From Candidatus Poribacteria bacterium (GTDB lineage Bacteria; Poribacteria; WGA-4E; WGA-3G), in NCBI GenBank assembly GCA_003635195.1, contig PYIY01000117.1, forward strand, positions 1 to 52,058: a stretch of DNA of 52,058 nt, read 5' to 3'. Position 1 is the first letter of the stretch. The number at the start of each line of letters is the position of its first letter. The notes beneath the pieces were generated by a model that searched no databases, was not told where the DNA came from, and saw only the letters and a program-made list of their open reading frames with translations. Of the stretch, positions 7,765 to 16,837 are shown in pieces. The translations under genes and the position numbers were made by a program.

Positions 7765-9363
7765 CTATTTAGTCGTCGCGCTGAATCCTGTCTCTTTGAC
7801 GATGTTCGCGAGATCGTCTGCGGTAGCGGTGTTTTTCCGGACTTTAATGACGGCTTGATCGGGTAGAGAAACTTCGACACTGATAACGCTCTGGTGTTGT
7901 GTAAGTGCACCCTGCACTTTTGCGACACACGCCCCTCACGTCATGCCTGACACGACCAGTGTGACATCTTCACTTCCGGCGGGTTCAATCGGCACAGACA
8001 TAAAGGCGTTGAGTAGTTTCCCATCGGCATCGAATATTCGAATTTTTCCGTCGAAACCGCCCGTGGCGAGTTGTGTACCGTCAGGATGGAATGAGACTGC
8101 GAAGACCCCGACTGCATCACCCTGCATGCTTGCTAAACGCTTCCCATCGGCTACGTTATAGATACGCGCTTCGCCGCCTGCGCTGCCAGTGGCAAATCGA
8201 CTACCATCCGCCGAAAACGCGACCCCTTCAATTGTCCCTGACTGGGCTTCATAGGCTTGGATGAGGTTAAAATCGGTATTGCCGACATCTCTTCGTATTT
8301 CTCGAAAGATTTTGTAAAGCCTCGGAATCCGGTCTTCACCAGCACTCAGCACTTGGTCTTTGGTCGGATGCCGTGCGATCGTATTGAGTTCACCATACCC
8401 CTTGTTGCTGGAGTTGATGTCATCAACAAAAGAACCTGTATCTACCTCAACCAATTTGAGAGCAGTATCACGTCCACAACTGACAAAGTGTGAACCGTCA
8501 ACAGAGAAAATGGTGCCGAAAACCCAGTCGCTGTGGTTATCAAATTTAATCAGTTCCTTCTCGTCTGCAACGGATAGGACACGTACTGTTTGATCTGAGC
8601 ATCCGAAAGCGACACGGCTGGCATCTGGAGAGAAAGAGAGTCCGTAAATTGTATCATAACTGGAACGTATCGCTTTGATAAGCGTGTTCGTTTGGGTATC
8701 CCATAGCTGCACTTCGCCAAATTGTGCGGCGGACCCGCCTGCCATACCCAATATTTTGCCATCTGCTGTATACGTCAGGGATTCGATGCGCCGTGCTTTA
8801 CCGACCAATCGCGCTTTGAGTTCATAATTCGCCGCGTCATACAATAAAACTTCGCGTACCCCTGATACTGCGAGTGTGCTGCCATCGGGCGAGTATGCCA
8901 GCGCAGTAACTACCGGCGGTACATTGTAAATAGGATAGTTTCCTTCACCGATATCATCGACTTTGGCGGGGGTATCATCGAGTGCGCCTTCAAGAATCCA
9001 ACGTCGGAACAGTTCGACCTCTTCAGCGGAGAGGGGTTCCATGTTTTGTGGCATCGCGGGTTCATCGCCGGAGATGAGCTCAATGATGAGACTGTCATCG
9101 GGTTTCCCTGGAACGATTGTTGCATCACCTGCCATCCCGCCGTTTTTGAGATCGGTATAGGTTGTGACAATCAAGCCGCCGTTTGGATCGCCTGGGTGAT
9201 GGCATCCTTGGCAACTCCGTTTGAGAATTGGGACGATCTGTGAATGGTAGCTGACGGGTGCCTCTGCGCCGTGATTATCTGCCGTTACAAACGGAATCCA
9301 CGCTACAAGACAGAGTAAAGACACCGCTAAATGGATTGTAAACCGTGATCGCGATATTTTCAT
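7765..9363 (-). CDS. Cytochrome c-WD40-HMA fusion with in-frame TGA (candidate selenoprotein)
   Basis: Conventional translation from ATG 9363 ends at TGA 7936-7938 after 475 residues (...LVVSGMT). Reading through the TGA gives 56 further residues to TAG at 7765, and these form a full HMA domain: GMT-U-GACVAKVQGAL, a middle SVISVEVSLPDQAVIKV strand pair, and DDLANIVKETGFSATT. HMA domains bind a metal ion with GMTCxxC; here the first Cys codon is TGA, giving UxxC at 476-479. Upstream are a signal peptide (1-29), a planctomycete-type cytochrome domain (CQGCHH at 51-56) and WD40 repeats at about 150-450. A SECIS-like hairpin follows the TGA. Location is inferred to be periplasmic. A nonsense mutation of an ordinary Cys codon is the alternative. 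Confidence 0.75.
7894..7938 (-). promoter_or_regulatory. Candidate bacterial SECIS element directly after the TGA
   Basis: In the mRNA, AAGUGCA-GGG-UGCACUU forms a perfect 7-bp stem with a GGG loop (7903-7919). Below it, after a 3x3 internal loop and one mismatch, GUGU pairs with ACAC. The loop begins 24 nt after the UGA. Bacterial SECIS elements have a hairpin just downstream of the UGA with a G at the start of a small apical loop at roughly this distance. Folding was judged by eye. Confidence 0.6.
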
Positions 9364-9393
9364 GTTGTTAAAACCCTCTATAAAAAGGTTATC

Positions 9394-9416
9394 GGGCTTA
9401 CAAAGCCCTCCTACAA
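9394..9416. repeat. ACA-loop hairpin with TCCTACAA tail, copy 1
   Basis: GGGCTT-ACA-AAGCCC is a perfect 6-bp hairpin followed by TCCTACAA. It lies upstream of the cytochrome-WD40-HMA gene. The copy at 31806 has a different stem sequence but the same loop and tail. Confidence 0.6.
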
Positions 9417-9600
9417 TAGCAAACTCGCCAAAAGTGCCGTTGTTAACACATTTTTTAATAATTATATCACAATTTCATAACGAAATTCAAGAAAAATTAG
9501 CAGCGCAACGCTATTGGGGTTGAAAATTCCGCTTACAAGGAGTTAAGACAGTTTGGTGTATTTAAACCCAAAATTTACACACTCGCCGCTGTGTTTTTCG

Positions 9601-9629
9601 TTGACACCTTTTGAAAAACAGGGTATACT
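9601..9629 (+). promoter_or_regulatory. Sigma70-type promoter for the YceI gene
   Basis: TTGACA at 9601-9606 and TATACT at 9624-9629 are separated by exactly 17 nt, a near-consensus housekeeping promoter 66 bp before the YceI start. The remainder of the 9364-9695 gap holds only the small hairpin at 9394 and AT-rich sequence. Confidence 0.75.
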
Positions 9630-9695
9630 TTTTATGTCTAATGGACGCATATTTTCTAATGAAACTAAAAATAAAAATAAGGAGATCATTTTTCG

Positions 9696-10316
9696 ATGAA
9701 AATGGATTTAGGACGGAACCTGCAGGTTTTTAGTATCGGAAGTCTTGTGTTTTTACTACTTATCGGTTTTGCTGGAATTACGCAACCTATGGGTGTAACG
9801 GCGTATGAAATTGATACTGCACATTCAATGATAATTTTCCGCGCAAAACATAATGGTGTTAGCTACAATTACGGCAGATTCAACGAATTCAACGGTCAGA
9901 TCGTGATGGGCGCGACGGATCCGAGCGGTCATTCTGAGAGTATGGTGGAATTTGAAGTCAAAGCAGCAAGCGTTGATACTGGCAACGAAAAACGCGATCA
10001 ACATCTCAGAAGTTCCGACTTCTTCAGTGCCAAGCAGTTTCCAGTGATTACCTTCAAAAGTACAAAAGTCAGCATGAAGGAAGGCAAAGAAGATATGTTG
10101 GAGGTTACAGGCGATCTCGAATTACATGGTGTCAAGAAATCAATCACAGTGGATGTCGAGATTACGGGGCGCGCTACAGGGAGAGATGGTGAATCTCTCA
10201 TTGGGTTTGAGAGCATTTTCACGATTAAACGGAGCGAGTTCGGCATGACTTATGGCATTGGACCTGTTAGTGACGACGTCCGCCTTATTGTCAGTATTGA
10301 AGCAAAACATAAATAG
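9696..10316 (+). CDS. YceI family exported lipid-binding protein
   Basis: This 206-residue protein has a signal peptide at about 1-33 and the YceI fold: YEIDTAHSMIIFRAKHNGVS, then the FNEFNGQIVMG and HLRSSDFFSAKQFPVITF strands, and TGDLELHGVKKSITVDVEI before the last strands. YceI proteins are periplasmic lipocalin-like barrels that bind long isoprenoid chains; their role is usually in stress or isoprenoid-quinone handling. Length fits the family. ATG 9696 follows AAGGAG; a second ATG two codons on is an equal alternative. It has its own promoter at 9601, so it is probably transcribed independently. Confidence 0.93.
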   Translation: MKMDLGRNLQVFSIGSLVFLLLIGFAGITQPMGVTAYEIDTAHSMIIFRAKHNGVSYNYGRFNEFNGQIVMGATDPSGHSESMVEFEVKAASVDTGNEKRDQHLRSSDFFSAKQFPVITFKSTKVSMKEGKEDMLEVTGDLELHGVKKSITVDVEITGRATGRDGESLIGFESIFTIKRSEFGMTYGIGPVSDDVRLIVSIEAKHK

Positions 10317-10318
10317 GC

Positions 10319-10346
10319 GCGCGTTTCCGAATGGCTACGGACGCGC
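10319..10346 (+). terminator. Possible terminator hairpin after the YceI gene
   Basis: GCGCGTTTCCG and CGGACGCGC form a GC-rich stem just after the YceI stop. There is no good T-run, so termination efficiency is doubtful. Confidence 0.35.
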
Positions 10347-10464
10347 TTGTACGAAAAAAGAACTGTTCGTTGACGAGGTTGCCTAGGGGAAATCCGCAGA
10401 AATACGCAGAAACACCCCATCAAAGACCCCAAGCAAAAACACTTCGTCAACGGGGATATTGGCG

Positions 10465-11370
10465 ATGTTAATATTCAAGCAACTTTTCTTCGGTCTACTC
10501 CTACCAGCCATTGCTGGTAGCGGGATTTTTATATTGGCAAAATCTTTTGCTGCTAAAAGATCCCGCGATCAGACCGAGGAGCGGAACGGTTTGTCTTCGG
10601 GGTGGCTTTTCAGTGCCGCATTGAGTGTCGGTTACATCGTCGGATATATCGGTTTAGAAGGGTTACCTCCATTCCCACCACGAGAAGGTGTGCATTGGCT
10701 CTGCTATCTTGCGCTTATTGGACTCATCTTAGGTGTCTTTTGGCATTTTTCACTATGGGGACGCTTGATTTCACAAATAGTCATATCAATTGTTGTACCG
10801 CGACTGCTTTTGGGGTCAATGTTCAAGTACAGCTGGGGGCAGGTTGAAGGCATCATCTGGTGGGTATGCATTGCCGTTACGATTTTTATTTTTTGGCAGA
10901 TAGCCCAAGAGAGTTTTGCCATATTGCCATCGGGTGCTTGGAGTCCGTTTGTCTACTTTGGACTTTCCGGCGGAACTGCGCTGATCCTTGCAGTTTCTGG
11001 AAGTTTGCGATTGGCACAGCACGCTGGTATTCTGGTAGCACTTTTTGCGGCGATCTGGATTATCACGCTTGTTGCACAATCTGACGACAAAGTACCCATA
11101 TTTCCGATCGGGGCATCCGCGGTCATAGCACTCGCGTTGACGGGCATCTGGATGAACGGCTATTTTTATGAAGAAGTGCCGACAGCGAGTGCCGCCCTGC
11201 TATTGATCTCGTTATTCTTAACCCCCGTTGGACGGATAAGAGCAATTCAGAGGCTCGGTGCCAGGCGTTCTACTTTCGTTCAGATAGCAGTCATTGCGTT
11301 GCCCGTTGTCATCGCAATAGGTATTGCTGTCGTGCTTTCTGGTCTCTTTGGCGAAAACAGAAATTATTAG
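10465..11370 (+). CDS. Polytopic membrane protein of unknown function
   Basis: This 301-residue protein is hydrophobic throughout, with about eight or nine predicted transmembrane segments. A polar loop near residues 25-45 (AAKRSRDQTEERNG) is likely cytoplasmic. I recognise no family signature and no catalytic motif. ATG 10465 follows GGGG; an in-frame TTG at 10459 is the alternative start. It has its own intergenic region after the YceI gene and precedes the large repeat lipoprotein. A channel, transporter or scaffold role cannot be distinguished. Confidence 0.7.
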   Translation: MLIFKQLFFGLLLPAIAGSGIFILAKSFAAKRSRDQTEERNGLSSGWLFSAALSVGYIVGYIGLEGLPPFPPREGVHWLCYLALIGLILGVFWHFSLWGRLISQIVISIVVPRLLLGSMFKYSWGQVEGIIWWVCIAVTIFIFWQIAQESFAILPSGAWSPFVYFGLSGGTALILAVSGSLRLAQHAGILVALFAAIWIITLVAQSDDKVPIFPIGASAVIALALTGIWMNGYFYEEVPTASAALLLISLFLTPVGRIRAIQRLGARRSTFVQIAVIALPVVIAIGIAVVLSGLFGENRNY

Positions 11371-11426
11371 GTGCGAACAAATTGTCCGGCGTACCTGTCT
11401 AAATACTTGGAATTTTCTTATTAATT

Positions 11427-11455
11427 TTGCCCGATTTCGTGCAATCGGATATAAT
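11427..11455 (+). promoter_or_regulatory. Sigma70-type promoter for the repeat lipoprotein gene
   Basis: TTGCCC at 11427-11432 and TATAAT at 11450-11455 are 17 nt apart, about 200 bp before the start codon. A GCCCGATTT word occurs at both 11429 and 11460, around the -10 box, as a possible operator-like direct repeat. Confidence 0.5.
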
Positions 11456-11656
11456 GTATGCCCGATTTTGTGCGGTTTTTTCTATATATTTTTCCAAAAA
11501 CACATTAATAGAGTGGCACGGAATTTGCTGCACAATCACTATAGAGTTTCAACTTAAATAGCAGTATCTCGCGGAGAAGGGACTCGTTTTGCAACCACAA
11601 ATAGATCCAAACCATCTTCTCGGCTTTCAAAAGAGAACAACGACCGGAGGGAAAAA

Positions 11657-14600
11657 ATGAGTTTGATACGTAATATGAATTTTGGCGTAGTTTGCAAGCC
11701 GAAACTCGCTGTACAAAGACTTATCACAGTATGTCTACTTGGTATCGTGTTCCTTATTAACGGGTGTGTTAAGATGGAGGCAACACGCAAAGCAGATTGG
11801 GAGACCCATTTCACGGATCTCCACTTTGTCAACCACAAACAGGGATGGATTGTCGGGGAAGGTGGACTGATAATTCATACGGCGGATGGCGGAAAGACGT
11901 GGAAGCAACAGGAAGTCGATACAACAAGCCCAGGCTTTCGTATGCCTGATGCCTCGTTAGATTTTAAGGCGGTCTATTTTACAAACGCGAACTACGGATG
12001 GGCAGTCGGCGATGAAGGGTTAGTTGCAACAACTGATGATGGCGGTAGACACTGGACCTTGCAAAAGAGCGGTACCTCCGCGATGCTTCTTGATGTCTTT
12101 TTTGCGAATTCAAAAGAAGGTTGGATCGTTGGTGAAGATTCGGATGTTCTCTATACGAAAAACGGTGGAAAAGAGTGGAAACGTTATGAGTATGTTAGCG
12201 AATTTATGCTCAACGGTGTCTGGTTCGTTGATGATTCAAGCGGATGGGTTGTCGGTACACATGATAGAATTTTTCATACGAAGACGGGTGGCGAATCGTG
12301 GCGGGAACAGAGCAATCGCTTTGAAGGCGAACGCGACCGGATGATCAATGACAACAAGCAGGTGTTTTTCATCAGCGATAATGAAGGTTGGATCGTTGGT
12401 AGTGATGGTTCTATTTTTCATACTATGACGGGTGGTGCCAACTGGGAGCGTCAAGACAGCCGTATTCCGCTGATTAATGGACACGTCCGAGATACGATTA
12501 ATAGCATCCACTTCACAGATGAAAATTACGGAGTCGCTGTGGCGGATGTGGGTTTCATTACCCGTACCGAGGATGGTGGCGACAATTGGCAATTGATGGA
12601 GAGTGGCACGGAAAATAATTTGACCGGCATCCAGTTCACAACGCCTACGGAGGCATGGGCGGTTGGATGGTACGGGACTATTTTGCACACAACGGATGCG
12701 GGTGCGACCTGGGAGGTGACGAGCGGTACAACAGCAAACGATTTGCAAAATGTCCAGTTCACGGATGCTAACCGTGCAATCGCAGTTGGTAGGCGCGGTA
12801 CGATGGCAATGAGCAATGATGGCGGCCAGACGTGGAACGAAATTGAGACAGATATATGGGACGGTATTTGGAACATCTATTTCGCAACTGACAAACACGG
12901 CTGGGCGGTCGGTGAGCGCGGGCTTATTGTCCATACGAATGATGGCGGTATGAACTGGGAACGTCAGCGCGGACCCACTGCTTTTACACTCCGTTCTGTC
13001 CACTTTGTGAGTCCTCAGATGGGTTGGATTGTCGGCGATATTGGCAGTATCATACACACGATTGATGGTGGCAAAACATGGCTCCCACAAACGGCAACCG
13101 GGGATTTCTTCTCGCTCATGCTAAAGGGTGTATTTTTCCTTAATGAAAAGAAAGGTTGGGCTATCGGATGGCCTGGCGTTTGCCTTGCAACAGAAGATGG
13201 TGGTTTGACCTGGAACCAACAGACGACCGGTACCTTCAATGAACTGTATGCTGTCTATTTCGCAGATGAAAACACGGGATGGATCGTTGGACAGTTCGGC
13301 GAGATTTTACATACAAAAAACGGCGGGAAAAGGTGGAATTTCCAACGTAGCGGCACGCAAGAGAATTTGAATAAACTCTATTTTGCGGATGCACAGCACG
13401 GTTTAATTGTTGGAGACAACGGCGTGATGCTTACCACTGTTAACGGTGGCAAAAAGTGGGAGATGCAGGAGAGCGGGACTGACAATGACCTTTACGGTTT
13501 AGCCCTCTCGCCGGATGGCGTTGTCGCTGTTGGTAAAGGCGGAATTGCGATGCGGTATTCGGTTGAAGAGGCACAATTGCCCGCTAAATTGCCGCCTGTT
13601 GCCGAAGAATCTGAAATTGTCGCCGCCGAAGAAGAGATTCCGGTTGAACCCGTTGCTTACCATTGGGACATTATCCGTCAGGCAGCTTGGAGAACTGATT
13701 TTGCAGATACGCACTTTGTAGATACCCAAAACGGTTGGGCAGTCGGTTCGGGTGGCGTCATCGCTCATACCACAGACGGTGGGAAAACGTGGCTACCACA
13801 GCATAGTGGTGTCAGTGAGAATTTACGCGAAGTGGAATTTGTTGATGCGAAACATGGAAGGGTCCTCGGTTCTGGTACTTTACTCCAGACAGAAGATGGT
13901 GGTGAAACGTGGCATCCGATTCTTCAAGCAACCAAGCAAAATCTGCCTCGTGTTAGCACAATGCACTTCCTGAACGCTAATGAAGGATGGCTCGGTGCAA
14001 CGATTGGGCAGATATTGCACACGACCGATGGTGGTAAAACGTGGGAAATTCAGAAAACCGGAACGACAATGGCAAACATTACCGACATTCACTTTATCAA
14101 TAGTCAGGTCGGGTGGGCAGTCACGCCTCAACGTCGAGACGGTGGGTTTATTCTGCATACCGTTGACGGTGGTGCCTACTGGAAAATTCAGGCGAAGACT
14201 AACCAGCCCGGTGTCGCTGTCCACTTTGCCGATGACACGCATGGATGGGTGATTCTCGGTAACGGGAACTCGTTATTGACTGAAGATGGCGGTGAAACGT
14301 GGAAATTGAGAGCTACGGCCCAAAGCACACGTGGCTTACGCCGCGTTACTTTCCGCTCGGATACACACGCGTGGGGACTCGGCGGTGGTGGTGCGTATAT
14401 CACCGAGGACCAAGGTGTGAATTGGAAGCCAATTCCTGTTACCACAAGAGCCGATATGCTTGCTATGCGAGAAACCGATGCAGAGGTCCCCGAAGATCCC
14501 TCGCCAGAATCAGATGAATCGGAAGCAGAAGTTGTAGAGGGACCGACGTTACAATTTGATGAGACACCGGAGGAGATACAAAATCGGCTTCGATCAGAGA

Positions 14601-15751
14601 GACAACGCCCGGGGCGTCTTGCCCTTGAAGGTGCCCTGCCACCGAATGCCGAACGCGCGAACCCGGCACCCGCGCAGCAACAACAGCAGCCGCCACCACC
14701 ACCTGAACCTCAGAGACGGAGGAGACGCGGTGGACAGCGAGTCGCCAGTGTGTACTTCCTTGATGCGGAACACGCTTGGGCTGTTGGTAGTGCGGGTAGT
14801 ATTTACTACTCCGCAAATGGTGGAAAAATGTGGGAACGTCAGCTCGGTGAACAGGAACGCAACGACTTCCGCGAGGTGCTATTCTACGATGGCAAGAATG
14901 GCTGGATAGCAGGTGAGGGTGGCACACTCTTGGAAACCCAAGACGGTGGAGAGACATGGAAGAAACTCCCAAGTCAAACGCGTCAACGCCTCATCGGTAT
15001 ACACTTTGCGAGTTTGGAACCGAAATGGGGTTGGGCAATGCAACGTGACGGGACTGTGCTGTATACCACAGATGGCAATATTTGGACAGCAGGCGACACA
15101 CCTGAACGTCCACCGTTTATGGAAGACGATCCGCCGGGTAATTTCTCGTTAAACGACGTTGCTTTTGGTAAGTTTTCTGAAGGCTGGGCGGTGGGTCAAT
15201 TCGGAGACATTATCCACAACAAAGACGGCGGTCCTACGTGGACGCTTCAGCGGACGACTGCAAACGATAGGCTCCTGAGCATAGATATGAAATTCGCGCC
15301 CCTCGGTTGGGCAGTCGGGCAAGGTGGTGTCACGCAGCGGACGATTAACGGCGGTCAATATTGGCGGATGCATGAAACGAAGACGAACTATAATCTCAGT
15401 GCGGTCTCATTTATTACGAAGCGGAAAGGATGGGCAGCGGGTGAGGCTGGTATCGTGTTAAGGACAACCGATGGTGGCTTTGCCTGGAAACCTATATTGA
15501 CCGGTGTTCCTAAAGACCTTCATAGCATCGTTGCGCTTTCTGAGCAGGAGGTCTATGCAGTTGGCGAGGAGGGAACGATTGTCCGCTCAACTGATGGCGG
15601 TGAAACATGGGAACAAGAACATACCGATATCGATAACAACCTATATGTTATCACCCGTTCCAAAGACGGTAAAGCGTTGTGGGTTGTTGGACAGTGGGGT
15701 GTTGTTCTGCGCCGGAAGTTAGAAACGCAGGAGAAGATATCAATGCGGTAG
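11657..15751 (+). CDS. Giant lipoprotein of about 28 YCF48/BNR-like propeller repeats
   Basis: This 1364-residue protein has a lipoprotein signal with lipobox LINGC (Cys37). The rest is about 28 repeats of roughly 43 residues with the pattern GW-(A/I)-VG..G.I.HT.DGG..W, as in YCF48/HCF136 photosystem assembly factors and BNR/Asp-box proteins. Twenty repeats precede an acidic, Pro/Gln/Arg-rich linker at about residues 935-1030, including runs QQQQQ and PPPPP; eight follow. Each group could close into beta-propellers of seven or more blades. It starts at ATG 11657 after GGAGGG. Such proteins probably bind partners or glycans at the outer membrane surface. It has no catalytic motif I can identify. 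Frame is intact over 4 kb. Confidence 0.9.
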   Translation: MSLIRNMNFGVVCKPKLAVQRLITVCLLGIVFLINGCVKMEATRKADWETHFTDLHFVNHKQGWIVGEGGLIIHTADGGKTWKQQEVDTTSPGFRMPDASLDFKAVYFTNANYGWAVGDEGLVATTDDGGRHWTLQKSGTSAMLLDVFFANSKEGWIVGEDSDVLYTKNGGKEWKRYEYVSEFMLNGVWFVDDSSGWVVGTHDRIFHTKTGGESWREQSNRFEGERDRMINDNKQVFFISDNEGWIVGSDGSIFHTMTGGANWERQDSRIPLINGHVRDTINSIHFTDENYGVAVADVGFITRTEDGGDNWQLMESGTENNLTGIQFTTPTEAWAVGWYGTILHTTDAGATWEVTSGTTANDLQNVQFTDANRAIAVGRRGTMAMSNDGGQTWNEIETDIWDGIWNIYFATDKHGWAVGERGLIVHTNDGGMNWERQRGPTAFTLRSVHFVSPQMGWIVGDIGSIIHTIDGGKTWLPQTATGDFFSLMLKGVFFLNEKKGWAIGWPGVCLATEDGGLTWNQQTTGTFNELYAVYFADENTGWIVGQFGEILHTKNGGKRWNFQRSGTQENLNKLYFADAQHGLIVGDNGVMLTTVNGGKKWEMQESGTDNDLYGLALSPDGVVAVGKGGIAMRYSVEEAQLPAKLPPVAEESEIVAAEEEIPVEPVAYHWDIIRQAAWRTDFADTHFVDTQNGWAVGSGGVIAHTTDGGKTWLPQHSGVSENLREVEFVDAKHGRVLGSGTLLQTEDGGETWHPILQATKQNLPRVSTMHFLNANEGWLGATIGQILHTTDGGKTWEIQKTGTTMANITDIHFINSQVGWAVTPQRRDGGFILHTVDGGAYWKIQAKTNQPGVAVHFADDTHGWVILGNGNSLLTEDGGETWKLRATAQSTRGLRRVTFRSDTHAWGLGGGGAYITEDQGVNWKPIPVTTRADMLAMRETDAEVPEDPSPESDESEAEVVEGPTLQFDETPEEIQNRLRSERQRPGRLALEGALPPNAERANPAPAQQQQQPPPPPEPQRRRRRGGQRVASVYFLDAEHAWAVGSAGSIYYSANGGKMWERQLGEQERNDFREVLFYDGKNGWIAGEGGTLLETQDGGETWKKLPSQTRQRLIGIHFASLEPKWGWAMQRDGTVLYTTDGNIWTAGDTPERPPFMEDDPPGNFSLNDVAFGKFSEGWAVGQFGDIIHNKDGGPTWTLQRTTANDRLLSIDMKFAPLGWAVGQGGVTQRTINGGQYWRMHETKTNYNLSAVSFITKRKGWAAGEAGIVLRTTDGGFAWKPILTGVPKDLHSIVALSEQEVYAVGEEGTIVRSTDGGETWEQEHTDIDNNLYVITRSKDGKALWVVGQWGVVLRRKLETQEKISMR

Positions 15752-15871
15752 GTTCTGCCGTTTGGATGTTTTGGGCGCGTCGCCGCGCTCGTAGATGTCC
15801 ATCATGTGTTCTGGGCAGACGAATTAGAAAAATTTGACGCAGTCAATAAGACATGCTATATTCTATGCGTA

Positions 15872-16837
15872 ATGGATAATTTTAACTTCATTGACCTCTT
15901 TGCTGGCATCGGTGGGATTCGCATTCCATTTGAGAAGTTGGGTGGAACATGCGTGTTTAGTTCCGAGTGGGATAAACACGCCCAGCAGACCTATGCTTAT
16001 AACTTTGGTGAGACACCCGCCGGGGACATCACCAAAATTAACGAAGCTGATATTCCAGATCACGATATTTTATTGGCGGGTTTTTCGTGTCAACCCTTCA
16101 GTATTATTGGAGATAAGCAGGGTTTTGAAGACACACGCGGCACACTGTTTTTTGACATCGTTCGGATTTTGAAAGAAAAGCAGCCGAGCGCGTTCCTACT
16201 TGAAAATGTCAAACAGTTGCTTACCCACGATAAAGGGCAAACCTTCGCGGTTATACAAGAACAATTGGCACGATTGGGTTATACCACTTATCACAAAGTG
16301 TTGAACGCTCTGGATTTCGGATTACCGCAGAAACGGGAACGGATCTTTATTATTGGGTTTCGCGAACCGATAGCGTTTGATTTCCCGAAGCCTATCGGCA
16401 TGTATAAACCGCTCTCAGAGATACTGGAGTCTGACGAAGATATTGATCTAAACCTGTTCGCATCGGAGCGTATCCAAAAATCGCGACGTGAAAAGTGTAA
16501 AGGCACCCCCTTTTTCCCATCCGTTTGGCATGAAAACAAAGGAGGTAACATTTCGGTTTTACCCTTTTCGTGTGCGTTGAGAGCTGGGGCCTCTTACAAC
16601 TATCTTTTGGTAAACGGTGTTCGGCGACTTTCCGGTCGGGAATTGCTACGCCTACAAGGGTTTCCTGAAGACTTCAAAATTGTAGGGAATATGATGCAGG
16701 TCAGAAAACAGACTGGAAATAGTGTTGCTATCCCCGTCGTTCAAGCCATTGCTGAGAAGAGGAACAATTGCTTCTCTTTGAAAATAGAATCAATGCCTAT
16801 GCCTAATGGACAATCAAACAGCCAAAGACCATCTTGA
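15872..16837 (+). CDS. DNA (cytosine-5) methyltransferase
   Basis: This 321-residue enzyme methylates C5 of cytosine in DNA. ATG 15872 begins immediately before motif I (FIDLFAGIGGIR); the longer frame from 15806 lacks support. The catalytic motif GFSCQPFS has Cys73, motif VI is FLLENV, motif VIII is QKRERIFIIG, and the target-recognition region precedes RLSGRELLRLQGFP and QTGNSVAIPVV (motifs IX-X). All essential motifs are present, so activity is expected. It overlaps by 32 bp a nuclease remnant that resembles HaeII (RGCGCY), suggesting a similar target, but this is inferred from the neighbour alone. Confidence 0.93.
   Translation: MDNFNFIDLFAGIGGIRIPFEKLGGTCVFSSEWDKHAQQTYAYNFGETPAGDITKINEADIPDHDILLAGFSCQPFSIIGDKQGFEDTRGTLFFDIVRILKEKQPSAFLLENVKQLLTHDKGQTFAVIQEQLARLGYTTYHKVLNALDFGLPQKRERIFIIGFREPIAFDFPKPIGMYKPLSEILESDEDIDLNLFASERIQKSRREKCKGTPFFPSVWHENKGGNISVLPFSCALRAGASYNYLLVNGVRRLSGRELLRLQGFPEDFKIVGNMMQVRKQTGNSVAIPVVQAIAEKRNNCFSLKIESMPMPNGQSNSQRPS

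Noticed and set aside
7695..7928. 77-residue open frame on the minus strand over the HMA region
   Set aside because: It is in a different frame from the HMA reading and gives no domain match; the extended cytochrome-WD40-HMA frame explains the DNA.
7936..7938. Genome-wide reassignment of TGA to an amino acid
   Set aside because: TGA ends ordinary genes such as the Dam-type methylase (24354) and the second PBP-OmpA gene (40959-40961).
12236..13090. 284-residue open frame antisense to the large repeat lipoprotein
   Set aside because: It is the complement of repeated DGG/HT/W codons and has no ribosome site or family signature.
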